A stretch of 64,000 nt of DNA from Tetramitus jugosus (Eukaryota > Heterolobosea > Eutetramitea > Acrasida > Vahlkampfiidae). The translations under genes were made by a program, and so were the position numbers. Below the pieces are notes generated by a model that was not told the DNA's origin, made no database searches, and saw nothing but the letters and a program-made list of their open reading frames with translations. The stretch lies in assembly GCA_937625935.1 (NCBI GenBank), contig OW569392.1, positions 248,001 to 312,000 on the forward strand, in the 5' to 3' direction. Positions 1 to 10,118 of the stretch are shown here, piece by piece (the stretch's first letter is position 1; the number at the start of each line of letters is the position of its first letter).

Positions 1-1807
1 TGGGTCAATACTGATGAATCATCAGAGCAACAACCCAATTTATCTCGTATGCTGTTCCCAAAGAAGCGAAAGAGCATTGTCTCACACAGCAAGCTTTTGA
101 GAGATTTACTTGAGAAGGAGAAGAGCAAATCATACAATAAGAATGTTCCAGATGAAGGTTTCTATACCAAGTGTCAAGTGCTGAGATCCATTACCAACTG
201 GTCAGGTGGTGGAAGAACAGAACGGTCAATTATGGAGGCATACATTGATCTGATCAACAAGGCCAAGCACTACATTTACATTGAGAACCAATACTTTATT
301 TCGAGCACTGCAGATGGAGGACAAGTCAAGAACACGATCGTCGAGCATTTGTTGAATAGAATTAGAAGGGCAATACGTGACAAGGAAACTTTTCGTGTAT
401 TTGTTGTTTTGCCCAATCATCCTGACGGCAATCTGGGAGAAAGTTCTTTGCAACAAGTGATGAAGTGGCAATACAGAACAATCAATCGATCACCTACCTC
501 AATCCTGCAGACTCTTGCTCGAGAGTTTCCCAATGTTGAACTCGAGAAGTACATTGGATTCTTCTGTTTGAGAAGCCATGGTTTCTTGAGCAATGATCAT
601 GTCTATGAGGATCTTCAAGGATATCTCAATGATGAGATTAATGATGATGATACGTTCTCTGTCAATTCAGCCTACACAAATCAAGGTTATACTGGATTGA
701 AGGCAGTTACTGAACAAGTTTATGTTCATTGTAAGCTAATGATTGGTAAGTTTACTTTTTTGTTGTATATTCTTGTTGTTGTTCGACGCATTAATGTGTA
801 ACTAACATAATCAATGAACTCTCTTAGTGGACGATTTGTATACCATCATTGGTTCGGCCAATCTGAACGATCGCTCTATGCTCGGTGACAGAGACAGCGA
901 AATTGCAATCATAACAGAAGATGAAGAGTTCTACTCAACAAAGATGAACGGAAACAGATATAAGGCAGGTAAATTTGCCTTCTCTCTTCGAATGAGACTG
1001 TGGAGAGAACATTTGGGACTGTTTGAGGATTTGTATGATGCGGATGACGATGAGGAAATTGAAGATCTCGAGAACACTCAACAATTCTCAGTGAGAAAAA
1101 AGTTGAAGGATACATTCGATAAACAAGTCATGAAAACCAAGATCAATAAGATTCGAGATGCAATCATTGATCCAATATCTTCCAAGACTTATGAACGAGT
1201 ATGGTTGATGAATGCCAAGAGAAACACACAAATTTATGAGTCTGTCTTTCCCAGTTTCACACCGTCGAGCAAATTCAAGACTGTGAAGGCCTACTACGAA
1301 GCAAGGAACAATCAACAAAAGGAATACAAGAACAAGCTCGAAGAGTTACAACAACAGATTCAAAATGAAGAAGAGAAGAGATTTATTCAATTATTGCAGG
1401 AGAAGGAGCAAGAAAAGTTCGATGTTGGCTCGAATGAAGACAACAAGATACTTGCAGCTGCCACTCTTCAAGTGGATGAAACCATGACAACAGACACAGA
1501 GACACATGCTGACTCTGCGACAACTGACATTGAAGACCATTCGCTCTATCGACCACGCTCAGGTTCGACAATGGAGGGCGGTACTCCTATCCACCAGCGC
1601 ACATTATCAACAACAAGCACGAGGGATGATGTCACTGCCTCCATTAGCACTCCTCGGAAGTTGAGAGAAGATGAACTGCATAAGCGTCAAGAATTGTCAA
1701 AGATTCAGGGTCACTTAGTCATGTTCCCATTGAACTTTTGCTATGGTGACAAATTTGTGAAATCCTATCAACTTCGAATGGTTGTTGATGATAACATATT
1801 TATATAA
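1..1807 (+). CDS. phospholipase D (PLD1/2 type), C-terminal part, 5' end outside window
   Basis: PLD hydrolyses phosphatidylcholine to phosphatidic acid and choline at membranes. The frame is open from base 1, so the N-terminal half, including the first HKD motif, lies upstream of the window. The family motif IENQYFISS is near the start. The second HKD motif (H-x-K-x4-D) is created by splicing: HCKLMI ends exon 1 and VDDLYTIIGSANLNDRSMLG opens exon 2. The intron is 746-827 (82 nt), with donor GTAAGT, a branch-like ACTAAC at 801-806 and acceptor TTAG. The C-terminus has the GHLVMFPLNF segment that ends eukaryotic PLDs. A Glu/Gln-rich, Thr-rich stretch of about 130 residues lies before it. The gene converges on the next one with 78 nt between stops. 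Confidence 0.93.
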
Positions 1808-1885
1808 AATCTTGTCAACTACCGTCTGAAGTCAAGAGACGACCTATACAACTAGTTATGAATGTTTTTTCTATTTATTCCCTCC

Positions 1886-4018
1886 CTACACTGTGTATGG
1901 CATGCATTCGATCCTGATTCGATCGATAAGCTTCTTAAGCGTGGGTTCATCTGTTGCACCCAAGCGCACCCTTCCAAACGCACGTGCCAACTCACTCTGC
2001 ACAGTCTTCCATTGACTTGCAGGCAATATGTCACGACAATAATAAAGCACAATATCAAACAAATCTTGTTTGCTATCAGCAACTGTACCAGGAGCGACTC
2101 TCATCCGATAAATGGCTCTTTCCATTCGTTCGATTGCAGCCCTGGATTCATTCAGTGCAAACAAGGCGGCTGCACTATGAAAATAGTGAGGCAAGTGATT
2201 GGGTAACACCTCTGAACACAAACCAAATGCGTCTACTGCTTTTTGAAGCCACGAGTCTCTCACTGCTTTATCATTCTTGTTCTGCATGGCCAATCCCTTG
2301 TAACTCAATGCTCTATAAATTAATACATCATCCTGATCCATCATCGCACTACTACCGATTGCATTAACATTCGCAGTTGTAGTAGACGTGGTCATTGAAG
2401 CAATTTGTTGTCTAATGGATGACAATGAAGCACAATCTTCCAACACCAGCGCAAAATTCTTAATCTTGAGATTGATTGTGATGCGCAACGTGTAATACTC
2501 TTGTAATTGAGGATCATTGTGGATGCACTCATTGAGACTCTGTGAAGCAAACAATGACAACTGTTTCTCAAATGATTTCAACTGTTCTTGGCAATGCTCC
2601 AACAATAGTGTTGTCATTTGTTGTTTTTCATTACTACCAGTATTACTACTAACAGTACTACTAGTATTACTACTGTTGTTGTTATGTTGTTTTTGAGAGA
2701 GGCGAATAGAGTTGATGGTGGATCGGAGTTGAGCATGTTGACGCAACGCATCCCACACTCGAGACTTCAAAATGAAAAAATTGCACACTTTTTTCATTAG
2801 AAAATATTCGTCTTGTTGTTTTTGTTTCTGTATTGCACTCATTGTCAATCCCTCACTATCATTATCATTACTACTTTCACTAGAAGAAGAAGAAGAAGAT
2901 GTAATGATAATGTTGTTGGACATCATTTTTTTCGATTGTTTCAATTCAATACTCTTCAACAACTTATCACAACTAGATGATGTATGGGTCAACTGTTCAT
3001 TCATCATGCACACACCAAACATGATTCGACAGAATTGAGCAAATATAGTGTCGTTTGTATAGGTTTGAAACCGTTGGAGTACAATGTGAAATTTATCATT
3101 GATTTCCTTGATAATCTCCTCTGGTTTCAATGTTTTGATATTCATTTTTGTGAAATGATTGAATGATGATGATGATGATGATTTGTTTTCTTCACTATGA
3201 TTAACATTTGATTTTTCTTGTTGTTGTTTTTTCTTCAAGTGTGATGATGATGACGATTGTTGTTGTTGTTGTTGTTGTTGTTGAGCCATTTTGAGCAATT
3301 GAGTCATGGATAGAGTATATTGTTGTATTCGTTGATCCATTTCTTTTCGAACATCTCTTGTCAAATAATGAAAATCATGTGTCCAATCCATCAACATTGA
3401 CAATTGTTGTTGTTGTTGTTGTTGTTGTTGATTGTCATTTGATACATTTTGTTGTTGTTGTTGTTGAGAGTGATGATGATAGGCTATTTTTCGTTGATTG
3501 GTTCGAATGCGCCAACAACTCTGCAAGAAATGAATGTAGAACGTGTGGACAAATTCGTTACCAAGTGTACTGTTGGGAACATCTGCACAATACTTTTCAA
3601 AAAAATGTTTCCAATCAATGTTTGTTCTTGAATGACCACTGCTACTACCACTACTATTACTACTACTTGTTGTTGTTGTTGATGTTGATGGTGTCACAGG
3701 TTGTTGCTTTTGTTGAGTAGATGTTGATGTGCTAGTTGAATTGTATCGTACTTGATTGGATGAAAAGAGACAAGAAGATTGATTGTATTGTTGTGATTGA
3801 TGTTCGAGAAAATGATTTTGATTGAGGAGTGAATGGTGGTGAGAAAAGGGTATCAATAATGATGATGATGGTGATGATGGTTTAGTGGAGATCCATTTGA
3901 GCAATATTTGTTGGTGCTGCCTTGTGCTCTTCATTTTTTTGGACGGAAAATGCTTTTTGTTTGGAGTGGTGAAAATTGCTTCGGAGAAAACCCAAAGGAA
4001 TCTGGAGTGTATTTGCAT
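1886..4018 (-). CDS. hypothetical low-complexity protein with TPR-like C-terminal region
   Basis: I do not recognise this 710-residue protein. ATGs exist at 4018 and, 28 codons in, at 3934. From 3934 the protein opens with a basic, Ser-rich, acid-poor stretch (MKSTRQHQQILLKWIST) that resembles a mitochondrial presequence, so 3934 is an attractive alternative start. Long Gln and Ser runs interrupt an otherwise helical protein. The last 150 residues contain helix pairs with alternating small and aromatic residues (ALSYKGLAMQ, AAALFALNESRAAIERMERA) that look like degenerate TPR units. No intron is needed. No catalytic motif is visible, so any function would be a guess. Confidence 0.75.
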   Translation of the reverse strand: MQIHSRFLWVFSEAIFTTPNKKHFPSKKMKSTRQHQQILLKWISTKPSSPSSSLLIPFSHHHSLLNQNHFLEHQSQQYNQSSCLFSSNQVRYNSTSTSTSTQQKQQPVTPSTSTTTTSSSNSSGSSSGHSRTNIDWKHFFEKYCADVPNSTLGNEFVHTFYIHFLQSCWRIRTNQRKIAYHHHSQQQQQQNVSNDNQQQQQQQQQLSMLMDWTHDFHYLTRDVRKEMDQRIQQYTLSMTQLLKMAQQQQQQQQQSSSSSHLKKKQQQEKSNVNHSEENKSSSSSSFNHFTKMNIKTLKPEEIIKEINDKFHIVLQRFQTYTNDTIFAQFCRIMFGVCMMNEQLTHTSSSCDKLLKSIELKQSKKMMSNNIIITSSSSSSSESSNDNDSEGLTMSAIQKQKQQDEYFLMKKVCNFFILKSRVWDALRQHAQLRSTINSIRLSQKQHNNNSSNTSSTVSSNTGSNEKQQMTTLLLEHCQEQLKSFEKQLSLFASQSLNECIHNDPQLQEYYTLRITINLKIKNFALVLEDCASLSSIRQQIASMTTSTTTANVNAIGSSAMMDQDDVLIYRALSYKGLAMQNKNDKAVRDSWLQKAVDAFGLCSEVLPNHLPHYFHSAAALFALNESRAAIERMERAIYRMRVAPGTVADSKQDLFDIVLYYCRDILPASQWKTVQSELARAFGRVRLGATDEPTLKKLIDRIRIECMPYTV

Positions 4019-4070
4019 GGAAAGTTGTCAAGTGGTAGGTGAGTTCAATGGCTGTGTTGGGAGTGCTACT

Positions 4071-4367
4071 TCACATCATCGTCCAAGGGGACTTGACCCA
4101 TTGTTCCTCGACCAGATTCTCTGGAAAATCTATCTCCTTACTACTATTTACAAATGAAAATTGTCTGAAATCTACAGGTAGTTTCCTCAGTGATGGAATT
4201 GTTGGAAATCTTATCGGATATTCCTCTGTTATCTGTCTATCAGTCTCCTCAAAAGGGAATGTGACATCTCCCTTCCATTTGGTCGTGGGCCGAGGAATGA
4301 ATTTATGCGCAATCAACTCTTCAAAATAGCTCCTAACTTCGGACTTTATCCGCAACCCTTCAATCAT
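4071..4367 (-). CDS. small hypothetical protein, 98 aa
   Basis: The frame is open from a TAG at 4407-4409, but its first codon is GTG. The first ATG is at 4367 and gives 98 residues starting MIEGLRIKSEV. The composition is protein-like (charged, with aromatic and proline residues, no low complexity), unlike the repetitive neighbours. There is no membrane segment or signal peptide. A TTTAG at the 5' edge could also be a splice acceptor, but I found no convincing donor upstream. It sits between the 1886-4018 gene (same strand, about 50 nt) and the divergent transcription factor at 4603. It is probably a real small gene of unknown role. Confidence 0.45.
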   Translation of the reverse strand: MIEGLRIKSEVRSYFEELIAHKFIPRPTTKWKGDVTFPFEETDRQITEEYPIRFPTIPSLRKLPVDFRQFSFVNSSKEIDFPENLVEEQWVKSPWTMM

Positions 4368-4602
4368 CCTGGATAAACAATGTTGAATCAAGTATTGTGT
4401 CAACACCTAAACTGCCATCTCCAGCCACTTATACACGTGTATTCATTGTGTCACAACTTTGCCCTTGGTAGTCAAGATCCGCGACCGACAAAACCTGAAT
4501 GAAAAAAATCAAAGTTCACACTCCTCCAATCACAAAAAACAAAACAATCAACGTTCAATATTATCATTATTATACTCGTCTTATTAATTTTACTACCCAA
4601 CA

Positions 4603-7600
4603 ATGATACCAACAAGTGAGCAAGATAAAATGGCAGAGATTATCAGAATGATTGGCAGTCAAACCAATCGAACCTCAATCATGTCACAACAACCTCCACT
4701 GTTACAACCACAGCCACCACGAATTCCCTTCATGTTGTCCTCTACTGCTCCTCCACAGACAACAACAACACCAACACCAACTGTTGCCAACATGAATATT
4801 CATCATCATCATCACAACAATAACAACAATCATAATAATAACATGTTTTCCATCTCACTGCCGCCACAACAACAACAACAACCTCAACAACTTCAGCAAC
4901 AGTTACCTCAAGTGCAACAACCATTTCAACAACAACATGTTCAACAACAACAACCACCACCAGTTCATTTGCAATCCTATCAATCACCCATCTCATTTGT
5001 GCCGCAACAACCACAACCACAACAAATGACTGCATTTGAAAAACAACAACATCAACTCATGCAACAGCAACAACAATTACAGAAACAATATGAACAACTT
5101 CAACAACAACAATTACAGTTCCAACAACAACAACTTCAACTTCAAATGCAGTATGAAAAAATTTCTCCGAATTCTTGTAAACACTGTCGGGATAGTCATC
5201 GGAGATGTGATCGGAAATTACCATCGTGCACACAGTGCTCCAAACGTTCGATACAATGTCATTATGTACCATCGAAGAAGCGTAAGAATGAATCACCAGC
5301 CATCATTCTTCAACAATCTCAACAATCATTGTTGACTACCACAGGCAACAACAACAAGCATAGGAATAATAATAATACAAGCAGCAGCAGTAGTAATGAT
5401 GATAGTGAGAGTGATAGCAACAATAATAATAATAATAATAATAGGATGGAGTTGATGATGAGTCGACCATTGAAACAAGCAAGAGTCGAATACAATAATA
5501 ATCATCATACTGTCGAACAATCATCCTCCTTATTTTCATCATCTGTATCATCCATGTCATCTTCATCCTCATTATCAACAACAAGTAGTAGTAATGTTCA
5601 TTCACCTCCACTCTTATCAACCATTCAACAACAACAACAACAACAGCAAGAAGTGTATCAAGTGTTGAACCAAATTCCACACTTACTTGCTAGTCAACAA
5701 CATCAACATCAACATCAGCAGCAACATCAAACATCTCAAATCACTACTCTACCTCATGACAACATTATGAATCATAATAGTAACAATCTGAGTAGTATGA
5801 AGAATAATAATGACAATAACAGTAATAATCATAGTAGTATTAGTAATAATGATTATCAGAGATTATATCTCGCAACGTCTCAAATCTCTGACAAGTTCAT
5901 TACCATGACATCCAGAGAGCCCATTATTCAATTGTCTGCTGCTGTTGCTGCTGTTGCCAATTCTTCTTCTTCTCATTCTTCTTCCTTTAATACACTACAG
6001 CAACAACAACAACAACAACAACATAGTCAATCATCTCTACCATCACCATCATCATCATCAACAGCATCGCCATCATCATCAATCAATAGTCCATCTCCTA
6101 GTTACACTTCAGAGTCATCACCCATCAACACAAGTGCAAGTGACAGTAATGATGTTGCAATGGTACACCACCACCAGCAACAACAACAACAACCAACCCC
6201 TCCTCCTCTTCTCTCTTTATCATCATCACCTGCTGTGGCATCTGTGAGTATTCTTGAAGCGTGTTTTGATTTGATTGAACCTCAGAATGCAGGTAAAGAC
6301 TTTAAGGAATCAGTCATTGCACAACTGCTGTGGAATCAAATGACTTCCAAATCATCACTCGCATCGTCATCATCATCATCTACTTCACCATTGTCAAGTT
6401 CCACTGCCAATGCCGATGATCGTTCTGCCATTGCAAACATGAGTCAAAAAGATCAGGAACAGAGAGCACAACAAGTATTGGAAGAAAAGGCAAATCAAGC
6501 ATTGTGGTATTCGATTCAAGCAGTTGCACTGTTGCATATGCCATCCAAGGAACAAGAACCATATTTTGATGCACAGAAACGAATGATGATTTATGAGATC
6601 ATGTCCAAAAAGTTGGGTCAATACAAGGCAACGAGTCAAAATGACACGACATTCTTTCCGTGCAGCTTTGGTGTCAATACGGAATTTTTACTCAAGAGGA
6701 AGCGCAGTGAAATGGAGGACCATAATGATGAGAATGACGATGATGAAAATGGCGAGAATGATATTGAAGACAAGGATAATGGAGACAAGGATAATAATGA
6801 ATTGGCAAAGGCTATATCAGAGTTGCCTGATTTGGCTCGCTTGTTTTGCAAATTCTCCAAACTTCAACTCATTGAAACTGCAAGACTCATGTTCAACAGT
6901 GCTCGAACACTGTTGTTGGACGTGGAAGTGTTTCCTCATATTGGCACGCATATGAAACTGGCGCAAACATCGGCTCATTTGGTCAGTTTTCTGTTGGTGT
7001 CTGGTGAGAGAACAGAGGAGGCACATGTGTTTTTAAACTCGGCCAAAGTGTACCTGGATCGCGTGCGAGATGTTTTGCGCTTGGACGCAACCAAACTCAG
7101 TGGTCACGCACGAGATCAATTGGAAACGCAACAGCTTGCCATTGGAGGCTTGTACTCGGCATACACGTCTCTAAAGTCCGTTCTCTATGTCAACTATGCA
7201 CCGAGGACATCCGACTTTTATCGCAAGAAATCACTGAAAAAGTACTTGAAATTATCGATACGTGCATGGAAGGCGGTCGGTAATACCTCGAGAAGAGTCT
7301 TGTGGTCTCAAGACTGTCAAAATCCGCTGAGAAAACTCAAAGCAATCATCAATAGGAATCCTGAAGATGCAACGCACGACAGAAGACAATTGTATGACTT
7401 TTTGATGGGATGCAGAGAAATGAGAGGTAATATTGAACACTGCTCAGGGTTCACAAGAATTTGGAGACTCTTTACATTCACAATAGACATATTCGCTTTG
7501 GAGATTTTTGCAAGTCAAGCAGGTACTTGCAAAGACAAGTCCTTCTTCGATGTTTTGTGGGAGTTACAGCTCGAAACTGCTCATTTAGTGATCAGAGAGA

Positions 7601-8133
7601 TTTATTCGAGTCTTGGTCTCGTGATTACTGCTGGTGCTCGTCTTCTCATGATTATCAAGTTTACTTGTCGAATTCATATCGAACACTCTGCTCGTTTATG
7701 CTCTGGATCAACAAACAAGAAGGAACTTTTAGAGTGCTTGGCTTTTATGCACACAGATAGTTTGACATTGGATGCCATTGGTTTAAGGACTCCTGTGGCC
7801 GCGCTACAGGAACTCTCGGAGCAAATCAAACTTCAACAACAATACCATCAGCAATACCTTGCTCAACTGGACGGTTCATCTTGGTTAACCAACGCACCAA
7901 ATTCAACTCTAAGCAATCAAGATAATGGCAAGAGTGACATTTCGTTAGGTTCCATATCGAACATAACTTCCTGTGATGGAGACGAGAAGGGTGAAGAAGA
8001 GCCAGCTACGCAGTTCTTTGGATCCATTTATGAAACTTTTCAGTCAGGAGGAGACTTCACTCAGGAGCAACCTGTTGCAGAAGAGACAAACTTTTTCTTG
8101 GAATTCTTCAACTTGGAGGAGGGTTTCCAATAA
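4603..8133 (+). CDS. Zn(II)2Cys6 binuclear-cluster transcription factor
   Basis: This is an intronless protein of 1176 residues and a likely nuclear DNA-binding regulator. Residues 192-219 carry a perfect Zn2Cys6 cluster: Cys at 192, 195, 202, 209, 212 and 219 with spacing C-x2-C-x6-C-x6-C-x2-C-x6-C. Basic residues follow (KKRKN), as in Gal4-type proteins. The first 190 residues are Gln/Pro-rich. Residues 230-540 are Asn, Ser, His and Gln tracts of CAA, AAT and TCA repeats. An acidic Asp/Glu/Asn patch lies near 705-730. From about 740 to 1080 the sequence is ordered and helical (for example ELPDLARLFCKFSKLQLIETARLM) and may correspond to the middle homology region of this class. No target can be inferred. 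Confidence 0.88.
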   Translation: MIPTSEQDKMAEIIRMIGSQTNRTSIMSQQPPLLQPQPPRIPFMLSSTAPPQTTTTPTPTVANMNIHHHHHNNNNNHNNNMFSISLPPQQQQQPQQLQQQLPQVQQPFQQQHVQQQQPPPVHLQSYQSPISFVPQQPQPQQMTAFEKQQHQLMQQQQQLQKQYEQLQQQQLQFQQQQLQLQMQYEKISPNSCKHCRDSHRRCDRKLPSCTQCSKRSIQCHYVPSKKRKNESPAIILQQSQQSLLTTTGNNNKHRNNNNTSSSSSNDDSESDSNNNNNNNNRMELMMSRPLKQARVEYNNNHHTVEQSSSLFSSSVSSMSSSSSLSTTSSSNVHSPPLLSTIQQQQQQQQEVYQVLNQIPHLLASQQHQHQHQQQHQTSQITTLPHDNIMNHNSNNLSSMKNNNDNNSNNHSSISNNDYQRLYLATSQISDKFITMTSREPIIQLSAAVAAVANSSSSHSSSFNTLQQQQQQQQHSQSSLPSPSSSSTASPSSSINSPSPSYTSESSPINTSASDSNDVAMVHHHQQQQQQPTPPPLLSLSSSPAVASVSILEACFDLIEPQNAGKDFKESVIAQLLWNQMTSKSSLASSSSSSTSPLSSSTANADDRSAIANMSQKDQEQRAQQVLEEKANQALWYSIQAVALLHMPSKEQEPYFDAQKRMMIYEIMSKKLGQYKATSQNDTTFFPCSFGVNTEFLLKRKRSEMEDHNDENDDDENGENDIEDKDNGDKDNNELAKAISELPDLARLFCKFSKLQLIETARLMFNSARTLLLDVEVFPHIGTHMKLAQTSAHLVSFLLVSGERTEEAHVFLNSAKVYLDRVRDVLRLDATKLSGHARDQLETQQLAIGGLYSAYTSLKSVLYVNYAPRTSDFYRKKSLKKYLKLSIRAWKAVGNTSRRVLWSQDCQNPLRKLKAIINRNPEDATHDRRQLYDFLMGCREMRGNIEHCSGFTRIWRLFTFTIDIFALEIFASQAGTCKDKSFFDVLWELQLETAHLVIREIYSSLGLVITAGARLLMIIKFTCRIHIEHSARLCSGSTNKKELLECLAFMHTDSLTLDAIGLRTPVAALQELSEQIKLQQQYHQQYLAQLDGSSWLTNAPNSTLSNQDNGKSDISLGSISNITSCDGDEKGEEEPATQFFGSIYETFQSGGDFTQEQPVAEETNFFLEFFNLEEGFQ

Positions 8134-8357
8134 AAAGCAAACAAATACAATTACTTCACCTGAAACGGTTTAATCTCGGAGTTTGTTATCTGAAATAGAA
8201 AACTCAACTTTCCAACAAAAAACCAACAGATTGTCTTCAATGTTAACGTGAGAACCAGTGACAAACTCTTAATTAAATACGTCTTTATTTGTTTTATGAA
8301 ACCTTTTGATAGAGGTTTTCGGCACTATGTACAGTGAACCGCATTGCTTAGTTCGAT

Positions 8358-9596
8358 TTAGGCACTAGGATCAATTCTCTTTGGAGAACTCGGTCTGCAT
8401 CCATCTCTTCTTCTCAATGATCCGTCAGACACTTGTTGGCTCGTTATCATTGCTTCATCATCATTATCGTTCTTCACACTGTCGAGGCTACCTTGTTCCG
8501 ACACTTCAGCTTCCTTGAGAGCAGCCACTACTGGAATTTGCTTCCTATTCTTCGTTGTCATCACATCATTTTCATCACTGTCCATCTGCTGCTTCTTGTT
8601 CTTGTTCTTAATAACTCGAGGATCTCCTTTGACAACACCACCCTCCTTCAACGTCTTGATCAACAATTTGACAATCAGAGTGAACCAGTACATGTGAAGG
8701 AATAAGAGGCAAAACAGACAGAGAGCCATGAGATACATTGTACTGACGCAATACCCTCCAGCAACACATATGCCATAACCAGAGAATTCAAATCTAGATG
8801 TAATATTTGGAATCTTGCCCAGAATATACCTCGTACTGGGATACAAGTGACTGTATGGACCCATGGCTGCATAGAATGGCACACATGGGAAAATGACCAA
8901 TCGAGTCACTGCAAACGTCACTGTAAACAAAAAGAACAAAACGTTGGCCAACGTCTGAAAATTGCCGACATGGAAAAATTTGGCAGTGTACAGGAAAACA
9001 TCACCCACGTCGTGCAACAGCACAATGGTACTACCGATACGATGCATATTGGTCGACATGCTCAATCCCATGACCAAAATAGTAGCAATATGATGTGTGA
9101 GCATCTCGCTAAAGTCCTTCATTCGCTCATCAACGTACAATAGACCAAACAGAGCCTGCGAATAGAATGCCATTGCAAACAAGCAATATTTTCTCATGAG
9201 CGGATAATTGTGCTCATCCATCAAGTGACCTTCCGGATAGTCCGAATAGATGGCTCTCCAATCAGAGAACCATGGAGTATCCCACATGGAATACACTGCG
9301 AAACCGACCATGAACGGATAATAGAGTGAGAACCATCCATTCTCAATGAATCGAGATCGTTCCTTTGGATTGACATTCCACCGAATGGACAATGGGTGAA
9401 GAATGAATCGAGAGATCAATTTTCGTAGAGTAAACAACAGTATGCCCATGGAGATGATGAATGAGAACTCGAAATCAAATTTGAAGATTCTAGAGTTTTC
9501 AGGTGCAGGTTCTCTGCCAATGGTTGTCAGAGGAACGGTAAATGTGTCGACCATGCTTTGACCTATGTGTCGAACTGTTTCCACGATAAAGCTCAT
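8358..9596 (-). CDS. ceramide synthase (LAG1/TLC domain)
   Basis: Ceramide synthases N-acylate sphingoid bases in the ER membrane. The 412-residue protein has several membrane helices and the Lag1 motif. Paired His 168-169 lie in MLTHHIATILVMGLSMSTN, followed by a second conserved block at about 193-207 (LLHDVGDVFLYTAKFF). The TLC domain spans about residues 80-315. The C-terminal 95 residues are hydrophilic, Lys- and Asp-rich, ending in an Arg/Ser tail, and are presumably cytosolic. The start is the ATG at 9596, with helix 1 at about residues 44-66. There is no Hox-like domain between the first helix and the TLC domain. Convergent with the Zn2Cys6 gene, 224 nt apart. Confidence 0.93.
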   Translation of the reverse strand: MSFIVETVRHIGQSMVDTFTVPLTTIGREPAPENSRIFKFDFEFSFIISMGILLFTLRKLISRFILHPLSIRWNVNPKERSRFIENGWFSLYYPFMVGFAVYSMWDTPWFSDWRAIYSDYPEGHLMDEHNYPLMRKYCLFAMAFYSQALFGLLYVDERMKDFSEMLTHHIATILVMGLSMSTNMHRIGSTIVLLHDVGDVFLYTAKFFHVGNFQTLANVLFFLFTVTFAVTRLVIFPCVPFYAAMGPYSHLYPSTRYILGKIPNITSRFEFSGYGICVAGGYCVSTMYLMALCLFCLLFLHMYWFTLIVKLLIKTLKEGGVVKGDPRVIKNKNKKQQMDSDENDVMTTKNRKQIPVVAALKEAEVSEQGSLDSVKNDNDDEAMITSQQVSDGSLRRRDGCRPSSPKRIDPSA

Positions 9597-10118
9597 GATG
9601 TTTGTTATTATTATAATTGTTGTTGTTGTTGTTGTTGTTGTGAAAGTTGTGATTGTTTGTGTGAGATCTGGTGGTGTGTGTTGTCAAGTACTCGTTCTAT
9701 ATTTATGTTAATGTGACGGCGATGATAAGAGTTGTAGCGCGTATTGATCTTGAACTATATATCAGAGTTCGTTCAACAAAAAGGATATGCGAACAATAGG
9801 GGGTGGAGGATGTAGTTCTTGACTATGTTGTTGTTGTTTGATTCTTTTTCAAGTCCTTTGGCTCGCTATTAATTTAAAGCTCCACGTGCAATGCAACGAT
9901 GGGAACTGATGCGGACCAAGAAACCAACAGAAACATAGCGATATCCAGTCGATGGACAATAGGCTTTTTTTAAGGTCCTCAGTGGGTTGACAATCGGCTT
10001 TTTTTGGCGTGCCGACATACTATTCCCCGCCACGCCGGTTCGGTGATTTCAACGGTTCGAATGAATTCGTCCTAAACTACGATGCCGTGTAAACAAGCGT
10101 ACATTGCGCAAGAGTTCT
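9597..10118. promoter_or_regulatory. 522-nt gene-free stretch: 5' flank of ceramide synthase, 3' flank of F-box gene
   Basis: No coding frame stands out. Next to the ceramide synthase ATG there is an AAC/GTT microsatellite (about 9610-9645), typical of 5' leaders here. A 17-nt direct repeat with one mismatch, gacaat(a/c)ggcttttttt, occurs at 9955-9971 and 9989-10005. Around 10020-10040 there is an unusually GC-rich patch. I see no tRNA or other structured RNA. Confidence 0.5.

Noticed and set aside
4742-5680. Val-, Tyr- and Ile-rich frames antisense to the Zn2Cys6 gene
   Set aside because: They are mirror translations of CAA, AAT and TCA repeats in the real gene.
5341-6240. Dense short repeats that at first look like an array
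   Set aside because: They are codon-level microsatellites inside a coding frame, with no spacer structure, so not CRISPR.
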